A stretch of 64,000 nucleotides of DNA. Source: PALSA-612 sp963773055 (GTDB taxonomy: Bacteria > Actinomycetota > Thermoleophilia > Gaiellales > Gaiellaceae). The position numbers were made by a program, and so were the translations under genes. Of the stretch, positions 35,567-43,880 are shown piece after piece (position 1 is the first letter of the stretch; the number at the start of each line of letters is the position of its first letter). The DNA lies in the NCBI GenBank assembly GCA_963773055.1, contig CAVYZL010000006.1, forward strand, positions 744,001-808,000, read 5' to 3'. The notes under the pieces are model-generated. The model had not been told where the DNA came from. It saw only the letters and a program-made list of their open reading frames with translations, and did no database searches.

Positions 35567-36699
35567 TGGCGAGTGAGCGCCAGATCACGGTCCGTGGCGT
35601 TCCGATCGGCGGCGGAAACCCGGTCATCGTGCAGTCGATGACGCTGACGAAGACGCACGACGTCGAGGCGACGACCGCGCAGATCGCTGCGCTTGCATCC
35701 GCGGGCTGCGAGATCGTGCGCGTCGCTGTGCCGAAGACCGAGGACGCGGAGGCGCTGCCGAAGATCGTCCGACTCTCGCCGATCCCTGTGATCGCGGACA
35801 TCCACTTCAACGCGAGCCTTGCCCTGAAGGCGATCGAGGGCGGCGTCGCGGCCGTGCGCATCAACCCCGGCAACATCGGTGGCCCGGACAAGGTGGAGCA
35901 GGTCGTCAGGGCGGCGAAGAAGGCGGGGATCCCGATGCGCATCGGCGCCAACTCCGGCTCGCTGCCGAAGCACCTGTCCGGGCTCGCGCAGGAGGACCAG
36001 GCGGAGGCGCTCGTCGAGGCTGCGCTCGAGGAGGTGCGGCTGCTCGAGGCGCTCGACTACGGCGACTTCAAGATCTCCGTCAAGTCGAGTCACGTGCCGA
36101 CGATGATCCGCGCCTACCGGATGCTGTCCGCGAAGGTGCCGTACCCGCTTCACCTCGGCGTCACGGAGGCCGGCACGCCGTTCTCCGGGGCGATCAAGAG
36201 CGCCGTCGGCATGGGCGCGCTGCTCGTGGACGGCATCGGCGACACGCTGCGCGTCTCGCTGACGGCAGACCCTGTTGAAGAGGTCAAGGTGGCTTTCGAG
36301 ATCCTCAAGTCGCTCGGGCTGCGCGAGCGCGGGCCGATCCTCATCGCGTGCCCGTCGTGCGGTCGCGACAACGTCGGCGTCGAGACCCTCGCCGCCGAGG
36401 TCGAGGATCGGCTCGACGGCTATGCGGAGGCATTCGAGGTGGCGGTGCTCGGCTGTGCGGTGAACGGGCCCGGCGAGGCGGGGGACGCGGACTTCGGCAT
36501 CGCCGGAGGCCGCGACGTCGGGTTCGTCTACGCGCACGGGCGCGTGCTGAAGAAAGTCGCGTCGGAGGTGCTGGTCGACGAGCTCTTCGCGGAGATCGAC
36601 GCCTGGATCGAAGCCGGTATGCAACGGCCGAAGCGGCTGAAGATGGCGAAGCCGGCGGCGCTCGCGATGGCCGAGGCGTCCCTGATCCCGCTCGACTAA
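35566..36699 (+). CDS. ispG: 4-hydroxy-3-methylbut-2-enyl diphosphate synthase
   Basis: 377 residues. VRGVPIGGGNPVIVQSMTLT, ADIHFNASLALKAIEGG, VRINPGNIGG and the iron-sulfur ligands in LIACPSCGRDNVGVET and VLGCAVNGPGEAGDADFGIA. Penultimate MEP pathway step. Start GTG 35566 shares a base with the rseP stop. Confidence 0.97.
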   Translation: MASERQITVRGVPIGGGNPVIVQSMTLTKTHDVEATTAQIAALASAGCEIVRVAVPKTEDAEALPKIVRLSPIPVIADIHFNASLALKAIEGGVAAVRINPGNIGGPDKVEQVVRAAKKAGIPMRIGANSGSLPKHLSGLAQEDQAEALVEAALEEVRLLEALDYGDFKISVKSSHVPTMIRAYRMLSAKVPYPLHLGVTEAGTPFSGAIKSAVGMGALLVDGIGDTLRVSLTADPVEEVKVAFEILKSLGLRERGPILIACPSCGRDNVGVETLAAEVEDRLDGYAEAFEVAVLGCAVNGPGEAGDADFGIAGGRDVGFVYAHGRVLKKVASEVLVDELFAEIDAWIEAGMQRPKRLKMAKPAALAMAEASLIPLD

Positions 36700-36708
36700 C
36701 CTCAGGAA

Positions 36709-38355
36709 ATGCGGGCATCGAAGCTCTTCCTGCCGACGCTGCGCGAGGACCCGGCCGACGCCGAGGCGGCGAGCCACAAGCTGCTCGTGCGCGGCGGCTT
36801 CATCCGCCAGGTGTCGGCGGGCATCTGGACCTTCATGCCGCTCGGCTGGCGCGTCCACGAGAAGGTCGTCCAGGTGATCCGTGAGGAGATGGACGCGATC
36901 GGCGGCCAGGAGATGCTGATGCCCGTGCTGACTCCGGCCGAGCTCTGGGAGAAGACGGGGCGCATCAAGATCCCAGAGATCTTCCATCTCCAGGATAGGA
37001 CGGGACGCCGCTTCATCCTGCCGTTTACCCACGAGGAAACGGTGACGTTCCACGCGAAGGAACTACGCTCGTACAAGGAGCTGCCGCAACTCTGGTACCA
37101 CTTCGCCGTCAAGGACCGCGACGAGCCCCGCCCTCGGGGCGGCCTGCTCCGAACGCGCGAGTTCATCATGAAGGACGCGTACTCGTTCGACCGCGACGAG
37201 GAAAGCGCTCGCGCGAGCTTCGAGGCGAACCGCGGCGCCTACAAGCGGATCTTCGAGCGCTGCGGTCTCGAGACGTACGACGTCCAGGCGGAGAGTGGGG
37301 TCATGGGCGGGAAGCTGAGCGTCGGCTTCCTCGCGCCGGCGGAGTCCGGCGAGAACACGCTCGTCTCGTGCGTGAACGGGGACTATGCCGCCGACATCGA
37401 GATCGCGCGCGCCCTTCCGCGAGCGCCGACGTTCCCCGAGGCGCTGGTGGCTCCGGAGAGGATCGAGACGGCGGGCGTGACGACGATCGAGGGGCTCGCG
37501 GACTTCCTGGAAGTCGACGAGGCTGCGACGTCGAAGGCGATGCCGGTCGTCAAGGACGACACGGTCGTGCTCGTGCTCGTGCGCGGCGACGACCGCCTGA
37601 GCGAGACGAAGCTCTACGACGCGCTCGGCATGACTCGGCCGGCGACCGACGAAGAGATTCGCGCCTCCTTCGGCGCGGGCGGAGGCTCGCTCGGCCCGCT
37701 CGGGTTCGAGGGCCGGATCATCGCCGACGAGACGCTGCGCGAGGGGCAATTCGTCGCCGGTGCGAACGAGGACGGATGGCACCTGCGCGGCGTCGAGGCG
37801 GGCCGCGACTACGAGCCCGAGTTCGCGGATCTGCGCGAGCCCCGCGAGGGCGACCGCTGTGAGGGGTGTGGGGGAGAGCTTCGCTTCCAGACCGCGATCG
37901 AGGTCGGCCACATCTTCCACTTCGGGACGTTCTACTCGGGGCCGCTCGATGCGACGTTCCTCGATGAGGACGGCCAGGAGAAGCCGATTCTCGGCGGCAG
38001 TTACGGGGTAGGACCTGGACGGGTAATGGCTGCCATCGTCGAACAGCACCACGACGAGCACGGCATCGCGTGGCCGAAGGAGGTCGCTCCGTACGACGTT
38101 CACATCGTCGCGCTGCCCGGGCTCGAGGAGCAGGCAGCCGCGCTCGAGCAGCAGCTCGAGGAGCAAGGCGTGAGCGTCCTCCTCGACGATCGCGAGCTGC
38201 GGGCGGGCGAGAAGTTCGCCGACGCCGACCTGATCGGCTGCCCGATACGGATCACGCTCGGCAAGCGAACGCTCGAAGACGGCGCCGTCGACTTCTTCGA
38301 TCGCTCGAGCCGCGAGGAAAGACGGGTACCCTTGGACGAGGTGGAGATCGTCTGA
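36709..38355 (+). CDS. proS: Prolyl-tRNA synthetase, bacterial type with editing insertion
   Basis: 548 residues. Class II motifs 1 and 2 are GGFIRQVSAGIWTFMPLGWR and PRGGLLRTREFIMKDAYSFD. A YbaK-like editing domain (about 230-370) separates them from motif 3, LGGSYGVGPGRVMAAI, and the anticodon-binding domain. It charges tRNA-Pro, and a tRNA-Pro(GGG) gene lies 1.5 kb downstream. The stop shares a base with the next ATG. Confidence 0.97.
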   Translation: MRASKLFLPTLREDPADAEAASHKLLVRGGFIRQVSAGIWTFMPLGWRVHEKVVQVIREEMDAIGGQEMLMPVLTPAELWEKTGRIKIPEIFHLQDRTGRRFILPFTHEETVTFHAKELRSYKELPQLWYHFAVKDRDEPRPRGGLLRTREFIMKDAYSFDRDEESARASFEANRGAYKRIFERCGLETYDVQAESGVMGGKLSVGFLAPAESGENTLVSCVNGDYAADIEIARALPRAPTFPEALVAPERIETAGVTTIEGLADFLEVDEAATSKAMPVVKDDTVVLVLVRGDDRLSETKLYDALGMTRPATDEEIRASFGAGGGSLGPLGFEGRIIADETLREGQFVAGANEDGWHLRGVEAGRDYEPEFADLREPREGDRCEGCGGELRFQTAIEVGHIFHFGTFYSGPLDATFLDEDGQEKPILGGSYGVGPGRVMAAIVEQHHDEHGIAWPKEVAPYDVHIVALPGLEEQAAALEQQLEEQGVSVLLDDRELRAGEKFADADLIGCPIRITLGKRTLEDGAVDFFDRSSREERRVPLDEVEIV

Positions 38356-38651
38356 TGCCACGCAAGCGGCGGTTCAGCGAGGAGCCCTTCGGCCCGACGA
38401 CCACGGCCCTGATGGACGAGGGCGGCATCACGTATCGGGGCCTCGCCGCCAAATCGGGGCTGTCGGCCGGCTACCTTAACCACATCGTCCACGGGAACCG
38501 CCCGGTGCCCGCGAACGACGTGATCGAGCGGCTCGCGAAAGCGCTCGAGGTCGAGCCCGAGCACTTCCTCGAGTACCGCGTCCGCGTGATCACCGAGCGG
38601 CTCGAGGCGATGCCGGACCTCGTCGACCGTCTCTACAAGCGGCTCGCGTAG
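38355..38651 (+). CDS. Small XRE-type helix-turn-helix protein
   Basis: 98 residues. A Cro/C1-type HTH is read at YRGLAAKSGLSAGYLNHIVH, then NRPVPANDVIERLAKALEVE and a C-terminal helix ERLEAMPDLVDRLYKRLA. It is translationally coupled to proS (TGATG). The target is unknown; autoregulation of the operon is possible but not shown by any visible operator. Confidence 0.85.
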   Translation: MPRKRRFSEEPFGPTTTALMDEGGITYRGLAAKSGLSAGYLNHIVHGNRPVPANDVIERLAKALEVEPEHFLEYRVRVITERLEAMPDLVDRLYKRLA

Positions 38652-38670
38652 CTCTCAGACTGGTCGAGCG

Positions 38671-39531
38671 CTAGTCGAGGGCGGAGCGTGGGTCGACACT
38701 CGCGCCGCCGACGTGCACCTCGAAGTGGAGGTGCGGGCCGGACGAGCGGCCGGTCGATCCCACCAGGCCGATCGTGCCTCCCGCCTCGACGGACTGTCCG
38801 ACGGCGACGTCGATCCGCGAGAGGTGGGCGTACAGCGTCCGGACGTTCTCTCCGTGCGCGATGACGACGGTATTCCCGAACGACCCGCGCGGGCCGGCCC
38901 ACGTCACTTCGCCGGATCCGGCGGCCTCTACGGCCGTTCCTGCGCCGACGATGAAGTCGACCCCGGCATGGAATGCGTCGCCGCGCGGGCCGAAGCCGTC
39001 TCCAACCGGCGCGTCAACCGGCGCGCGGAGCCTGATCGGGCTGGTCGGGATCGGGCTCGTGCGTGCGGCGGCGATCGTCAGCGGGCCCGCCTCGCCGATC
39101 TGCGGCAGCCCGCGGAAGCGCTGGAAGCGGGTGACGGCCGCCGCCAACCGGCTGCCGTACGCGCCGTCGAACGGCCCCGAGGGGAAGCCGTGCCACGCCA
39201 GGAGAAATTGGAGCTCGGCGACGTCCCACCCGACCGCGCCGTCCGTCAGCCTGCGGCTCCCGAGCCGGTGTTTGCCGTGGCTGCCGAGCGCACGCCGGGT
39301 ACGCGGGCCGACGACGCCGTCCGGCTCGAGCCCGGCGCGGTTCTGGAAGGCGATCAGCGCATCCGTCGTCCGGGGCCCCCGGAGCCCGTCCACCGGCCCG
39401 GAATAGGCGCTTTCCACGCGCAGCGCAACCTGCAGCGCGGCGACATCCGACGCCGGAAGGGATACAGCCGCCTGCGCCGAACTGAGCGAGAGCGCGAAGG
39501 CGGCGGCGATAAGTGCTGCCCGCAACACCAT
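38671..39531 (-). CDS. Secreted M23 metallopeptidase with two peptidoglycan-binding domains
   Basis: 286 residues. A signal peptide (MVLRAALIAAAFALSLSSAQ) leads to two PG_binding_1 domains (YSGPVDGLRGPRTTDALIAF; GPFDGAYGSRLAAAVTRFQR) and a LytM/M23 domain with HAGVDFIVGAGT, GNTVVIAHGENVRTLYAHLS and the zinc-binding GPHLHFEVHVGG. It should cleave peptide cross-links in the wall. I chose ATG 39531 for the clean signal peptide; a TTG start at 39552 adds MLPKEEE. It converges with the XRE gene. Confidence 0.9.
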   Translation of the reverse strand: MVLRAALIAAAFALSLSSAQAAVSLPASDVAALQVALRVESAYSGPVDGLRGPRTTDALIAFQNRAGLEPDGVVGPRTRRALGSHGKHRLGSRRLTDGAVGWDVAELQFLLAWHGFPSGPFDGAYGSRLAAAVTRFQRFRGLPQIGEAGPLTIAAARTSPIPTSPIRLRAPVDAPVGDGFGPRGDAFHAGVDFIVGAGTAVEAAGSGEVTWAGPRGSFGNTVVIAHGENVRTLYAHLSRIDVAVGQSVEAGGTIGLVGSTGRSSGPHLHFEVHVGGASVDPRSALD

Positions 39532-39622
39532 CTCCTCTTCTTTCGGCAGCAACGCGCCTGGCGTTTAGCCAGACGCGCGCCGGGTAGACGAGCGCTCGAC
39601 GGGACGAATGAGAGGGGTAACG

Positions 39623-39850
39623 GTGCCTGGCAAGAGCGCACACGTCAAGAACGAGAAGCAGTACGAGGCGCTGAAAAACAAGGGCATGTCCAAGGAGCGC
39701 GCAGCGAAGATCGCGAACTCGCCCGGTGCTTCGCATCGCGGCGGCAAGAAGTCGGGCTCCGGCGGCGACTCGCGCCACGGCGGCACGACCGCGCAGAAGA
39801 AGGCCGCCGGCCGCAAGGGCGGCCTCGCGACGGCGCGCAAGCGCTCGTAG
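39623..39850 (+). CDS. Small basic Lys-rich protein (DUF7218-like)
   Basis: 75 residues, strongly basic: KSAHVKNEKQYEALKNKGMS, KERAAKIANSPGASHRGGKK, and a Gly/Ser/Lys tail ending AAGRKGGLATARKRS. It matches small stress-type or plasmid-stabilisation-like proteins that I recall as DUF7218, which I cannot verify here. GTG 39623 has AGAGGGG at a good distance; ATG 39608 adds five residues. Nucleic-acid binding is plausible from the charge alone. Confidence 0.75.
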   Translation: MPGKSAHVKNEKQYEALKNKGMSKERAAKIANSPGASHRGGKKSGSGGDSRHGGTTAQKKAAGRKGGLATARKRS

Positions 39851-39894
39851 ACGCAACAGGTCGAGGGCGGCGGTAACGGGTATCGTTGCCGCCG

Positions 39895-39969
39895 CGGGGC
39901 GTGGCGCAGCCTGGTTAGCGCGCTAGTCTGGGGGACTAGAGGTCGACAGTTCGAATCTGTCCGCCCCGA
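39895..39969 (+). tRNA. tRNA-Pro (anticodon GGG)
   Basis: Acceptor stem CGGGGCG (39895-39901) with CGCCCCG (39962-39968), D stem GCGC/GCGC, anticodon stem CTAGT/ACTAG enclosing the loop CTGGGGG with anticodon GGG, T arm GACAG-TTCGAAT-CTGTC, discriminator A. No CCA is encoded, so the CCA-adding enzyme must finish it. Confidence 0.97.
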
Positions 39970-40043
39970 TGGGAAAAGCCCCCGGTTATGGGGCGCGGGC
40001 GCGACTCGGGGGTGCGGAGCCTGTAGAGGGACGGGATCTGCGT

Positions 40044-41267
40044 TCACAAGACGGAAAGCGCCGCGAGGGTGCCGACACAGAGCGCGAGGAGCGCGATCGC
40101 CACGGCGGCAAGAAGCGTCCCGACGCGACCGCTCGCGTGCTCCCCCATCAGCGTCCGGTCGCGGCTGATTCCCACGACGAAGACGAGGATGGGCAAGAGC
40201 AGGATCGCGTTCAGCGCCTGAGAGAGATAGAGAATGGGGACAAGCGGCGCCGCCGGGAGGAGCACGAGCGCACTGGCGGTGACGATGACTACCGCGAACG
40301 TCGCGTAGAAGACGGGAGCTTCGCGAATCGGGTCGTCAAGCTTGGCCTCCTGACCCAACACTTCGCTGACCGAGTACGCCGTTGCGAGCGGCAAGATTGA
40401 AGCCGCGAGGACGGAAGCCCCGAGAAGGCCGGCGCCGAAGAGGACCGAGGCGAATCGTCCCGCGAGCGGTTCGAGAGCGCTGGCCGCGTCCCCCGCGTCG
40501 TTGATCGATGTTCCCTGCTGATAGAGCGTGTCTGCGCAGGTGACGACGACAAAGAACCCAATAACTCCCGTCATTACCGCACCGGTGACGACATCGATCC
40601 TTACGTAGCGCAAGTCCGCCACCGTGAGCTTTTTGTCAGCGGCGTAGGACTGGATGAATGCGAGCCCCCACGGAGCGAGTGTCGTCCCGACAGTGGCCGT
40701 GATGGCGAGGAGACCGGCACGCGTAGCAGGCACGCTCGGCACGAGGAGACCGTGGACCGCGGCTCCCCAATCCGGTCCCGTCACGAACGCCGCGACGATG
40801 TACGTCGCGAGGAGCGTCGACATGAGCAGAAAGACGTGCTCCACCCGATGGAACGACCCGAGCAGGACGAGTGCAGAGATGGCGACAGCAGCTACAGGGA
40901 CGGAGACGTAGCGGCTCACTCCCGCGAGATCCAGGCTCGCGGCTACACCGGCGAACTCCGCGCAGGTCGTGCCGATGTTCGCGACGAGAAGCGCAAGAAC
41001 TCCGACTGCCGCGAGGCGAACTCCATACCGCTCACGCATGAGACCCGTGAGCCCCTGCCCCGTGACGACACCCATGCGCGCGCCGAGTTCGTGGAAGAGG
41101 ATGAGGGCCAGCGTCGCGAGGCTGAGGACCCACAAGAGCTCGTAGCCGTAGTCGGCCCCGAGGATCGAGTACGTGGTGATGCCGGGTGCGTCGTCGTCTG
41201 ACAGCCCTGCCAGCAGCCCAGGGCCGAGGACCGCCACAAGGAGGAGCAGCGAGCTACGACGGAGCAT
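40044..41267 (-). CDS. Divergent NRAMP-family divalent metal transporter
   Basis: 407 residues from ATG 41267, with about eleven membrane spans. Span 1 has GPGLLAGLSDDDAPGITTYS in place of the canonical DPGN, and span 6 has TVGTTLAPWGLAFIQ where MntH has MPH. Loss of the metal-selecting Asn and Met is known from NRAMP-related magnesium transporters, so Mg or a broad-specificity hard-metal substrate is more likely than Mn/Fe. The start overlaps the stop of the PRC-barrel gene, so the two form an operon. A longer frame from 41435 exists, but its N-terminus looks like read-through. Confidence 0.87.
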   Translation of the reverse strand: MLRRSSLLLLVAVLGPGLLAGLSDDDAPGITTYSILGADYGYELLWVLSLATLALILFHELGARMGVVTGQGLTGLMRERYGVRLAAVGVLALLVANIGTTCAEFAGVAASLDLAGVSRYVSVPVAAVAISALVLLGSFHRVEHVFLLMSTLLATYIVAAFVTGPDWGAAVHGLLVPSVPATRAGLLAITATVGTTLAPWGLAFIQSYAADKKLTVADLRYVRIDVVTGAVMTGVIGFFVVVTCADTLYQQGTSINDAGDAASALEPLAGRFASVLFGAGLLGASVLAASILPLATAYSVSEVLGQEAKLDDPIREAPVFYATFAVVIVTASALVLLPAAPLVPILYLSQALNAILLLPILVFVVGISRDRTLMGEHASGRVGTLLAAVAIALLALCVGTLAALSVL

Positions 41268-41940
41268 GACGACGGAATCGAAGGACGCGGCCGAAGCGGT
41301 GGCGCGGATGGCTTTCCGGAAGCCTGGTTTCGAGCTCCCGTGCCCTGGCCGCGACACTGGGTCGGACTCGAGCGTGGAGCCGTGATCTCGCATGGGGCGG
41401 AAGCCGGGCACCAAGCGCCGCGAGCTCCTCTTCATTCAGGGTGTGCACGCGTGCGGTTGGTGTTACGAGCTGAACCTCATGGCCACGCACGGATGTGAGG
41501 TGGAGCTCGTTCCACGGGATGACCCTGGCCGCCGCCCGTCGCGCGAAGACACCGAGACCAAGGCGGCGCAGCAGCGGCGCGGCACCGATTTCAACCCCCA
41601 CCACTCGAAGCTCGCGATCCCGCCACACGAGCTCGATGTCCGCGACCCTCGTCAAACGCCGGCCCCCAAGGTCGAAGATCTGTGTATCGAGGACGTCGCG
41701 CGCGAGCAGGAGTTCGTCGCCGGCAAGCTTGTCCTCGATCGGATCGGCCGTGATCACGACCTCTTCCGCGAACGAAGCGACAGCCGACCACGGAACCCGG
41801 CGGCGGCGACGCCCGACGCACACGCGTAGCGCAACAACCAACGGATCTGTTTCGCCGAGGACGATGATCAGGTCGTCGACCTTCCCGATCTTCGTCCCGT
41901 CGCTTCGTCGCACCGCGCGACCGAGCTGGTCGGTGAACAC
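41254..41940 (-). CDS. PRC-barrel protein partnered with the NRAMP transporter
   Basis: 228 residues from GTG 41940. Two PRC-barrel-like segments: DQLGRAVRRSDGTKIGKVDD with PLVVALRVCVGRRRRRVPW, and DVLDTQIFDLGGRRLTRVAD with VVGVEIGAAPLLRRLGLG. A short MgtE_N-like helix (NEEELAALGARLPPHARSRL) and a basic tail follow. Longer relatives with MgtE_N and CBS domains precede similar transporters, so a metal-sensing or gating role is a reasonable inference. No membrane span of its own. Confidence 0.8.
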   Translation of the reverse strand: MFTDQLGRAVRRSDGTKIGKVDDLIIVLGETDPLVVALRVCVGRRRRRVPWSAVASFAEEVVITADPIEDKLAGDELLLARDVLDTQIFDLGGRRLTRVADIELVWRDRELRVVGVEIGAAPLLRRLGLGVFARRAAARVIPWNELHLTSVRGHEVQLVTPTARVHTLNEEELAALGARLPPHARSRLHARVRPSVAARARELETRLPESHPRHRFGRVLRFRRHAPS

Positions 41941-41965
41941 GACGCGACCTTAATCCGTCGCTCCT

Positions 41966-42115
41966 ATGAACGAGGCGAGGCTATTGCCGGAGTTGGTCGA
42001 GGCGTACCTTCAGGGCCATTCAGGGGACGAGAACCCCGCGTCGAGTGGTCGTGACGCCATTCGGCGAGATGTGGCAGACGAGCGCCGTGCCGCACGCGGG
42101 CCACGTCGTCTTTGA
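41966..42115 (+). CDS. Possible 49-residue ORF, unknown
   Basis: ATG 41966 opens MNEARLLPELVEAYLQGHSG and continues through DENPASSGRDAIRRDVADER to TGA 42113. The first half looks like a real amphipathic protein, but there is no convincing ribosome-binding site. It may be a remnant of a longer gene. The remaining sequence to 42210 shows nothing else. Confidence 0.2.
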   Translation: MNEARLLPELVEAYLQGHSGDENPASSGRDAIRRDVADERRAARGPRRL

Positions 42116-42210
42116 GCCGTAGTTCGCCACGTCGCCGATTAGCGGCTGCACCGATAGCGTGTGCTGATGTCTCGATCAATCTCGGAATAGCCAATCGATT
42201 AGGAGGGGCG

Positions 42211-42474
42211 ATGTTGAAGACCGTCTACACCTTGGAGGAAGCTCGGCGGATCGGCGAGGAGATCGGAATCGACTGGCTGACGTCACCCTTTGATGTCGAG
42301 CAGTTCCGCATGGGGCTCGACGTCGAGATGGAGCACGGCTCGCGCGACCCGGACACCGATGTGACGCGGAACGACGAGATCCTCACCGGCAAGATCGCGT
42401 GGGCGCATCTCAAGGAGCTCCCCGACTACTACACGCGGCTCGCCGTGATGGAAGGAGAGGGCGAAGCGCACTGA
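42211..42474 (+). CDS. DUF5661 family protein
   Basis: 87 residues behind a strong AGGAGGGG. YTLEEARRIGEEIGIDWLTS, FDVEQFRMGLDVEMEHGSRD, NDEILTGKIAWAHLKELPDY and YTRLAVMEGEGEAH give the complete small DUF5661 pattern. The function is unknown. It stands alone, with decayed genes downstream and the NRAMP pair on the other strand upstream. Confidence 0.85.
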   Translation: MLKTVYTLEEARRIGEEIGIDWLTSPFDVEQFRMGLDVEMEHGSRDPDTDVTRNDEILTGKIAWAHLKELPDYYTRLAVMEGEGEAH

Positions 42475-42680
42475 GCTCATCAATGACCGTTCCCGGATAC
42501 GGTGCCGCCGGTCTTGTGGCCCCCTCCTGCGAGCGCAGCCCGCCGCCGCGCGATCCCGCGCTCCAGGTAGGCGCTTGCAGAGTCGGAGCGCGCCGCGTTG
42601 GCCGACGACATGGAGGCGGTGTTCGGAGGGACGACTAGTACAACGCGTTACCGCGCCTTTGTCGCGAAAGGAGCCGCACC

Positions 42681-42888
42681 ATGACCAAGGTGGTCGCACT
42701 CATGTCGATGTCTCTCGACGGGTACGTCGCCGATGCGAACGACGGGGTCTCTGAGGTTTTCGACTGGTGCTTCTCGGGCGACGTCGAGGTCCCCGACAGC
42801 GAGCGTCAGCGTCTCGGGAGACGACCCGAACGCGGTGGCGCCGGCGCTCAAGCGGGCCAGGGCCAACGTCGACAAGTACCACTTCTAG
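42681..42888 (+). pseudogene. Truncated dihydrofolate reductase-like (RibD_C) fragment
   Basis: Behind AAAGGAG, ATG 42681 begins MTKVVALMSMSLDGYVADAN and DGVSEVFDWCFSGDVEVP, the start of a RibD_C-type reductase of normally about 190 residues. After 40 residues homology ends. A +1 frame then reads GDDPNAVAPALKRARANVDK to TAG 42886, which does not look like that family and may be the end of a different gene. I interpret it as an internally deleted remnant. Confidence 0.6.
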
Positions 42889-42935
42889 ATCTCTCGCTGG
42901 AGGGTGGGGGCGTTTCGAACCGCCCCCACCCGCCG

Positions 42936-43661
42936 ATGACATTCGGCATGGACAACGCACGCATCGTTGGGTCGGCAACTGGTCGTCCGTTGATCCTGTC
43001 GAACGCACTCGGGGCAACGGCCGAGATGTGGAAGCCTTAGCTCTAAGCCGCTGACCGCTGATCTCCGCGTTGTTCTGTACGACCACGAACCAAGGAGCTC
43101 GGTTGCAGACCACGGTCGGGACGCCCTCGCCCTCGCCGATCCCTCGAGCTCAACCGGTTCTCCTTTTGCGGCCTGTCGCTGGGCGGAATGGTGGGAATGT
43201 GGCTAGTCGTGAACGCTCCCGATCGCATTGACCGGCTGATTCTCGCTTGCATGTCAGCGCGATTCGGCGATCCTGCGGACTGGCATGAACGTGCAGCCCT
43301 CGTTCGCTCGGAGGGTATGGCGTCTGTTGCGTACGACGCACTCGAGAAGTGGTTCACGCCGGCATTCAATGACCGCGAGCCATATCGCCGAATGCAACTC
43401 GCAATGCCACCTGAGGACTACGCCTTAGGGCTCGAAGCGATTGGCGCCTTCGACTTCCGGGACGAACTGGGGCGCATCGAGGCGCCCACGCTCGTGATCG
43501 CCGGTGCGGAGGATGAGGCGACGCCCATCGGCGATGCGGAGCTCGTCGCAGAACTGGTTGACGGCGCGCGCCTCGTGGTCATCGATGACGCCAAACATCT
43601 TGCGAACGTCGAGCAGGCTCGTGCGTTCAGTGACGCAGTCCTGGCCCACGTAGTCGGTTAG
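42936..43661 (+). pseudogene. Broken alpha/beta hydrolase (PcaD-like)
   Basis: The N-terminal part from ATG 42936 (ATGRPLILSNALGATAEMWK) ends at TAG 43038. Pieces in other frames continue (LTADLRVVLYDH). From about 43160 the good frame returns with FSFCGLSLGGMVGMW (nucleophile Ser), then APTLVIAGAEDEATP (Asp) and IDDAKHLANVEQARAF (His). All triad residues survive, but at least one stop and two frame changes break the middle. The sequence resembles 3-oxoadipate enol-lactonases. It may be a recent pseudogene or a victim of the same base-insertion errors seen elsewhere. Confidence 0.65.
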
Positions 43662-43880
43662 TCCGCTCTCTCCGCCCATGGAAACGACATGGAATCCACA
43701 GGCGCGCGGGCGCAGCGAGATGGGGCCGAGCGTGCGCCGCATCCCAGTTCCCCGTGCTGGGAAGTCGGATCACTCCCCCGACACCACGCTCGGCAACCGC
43801 TGATTGTAGTCATAGGTGGCAAAGAGCACAAGCGTCGTCCCCGGCACGAGCGTCGGCTCGGTGCTAAAGAATCGCGCTCC

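Noticed and set aside
39895..39969. tRNA gene as a mobile-element attachment site
   Set aside because: No integrase and no repeated copy of the tRNA 3' end was seen within the window.
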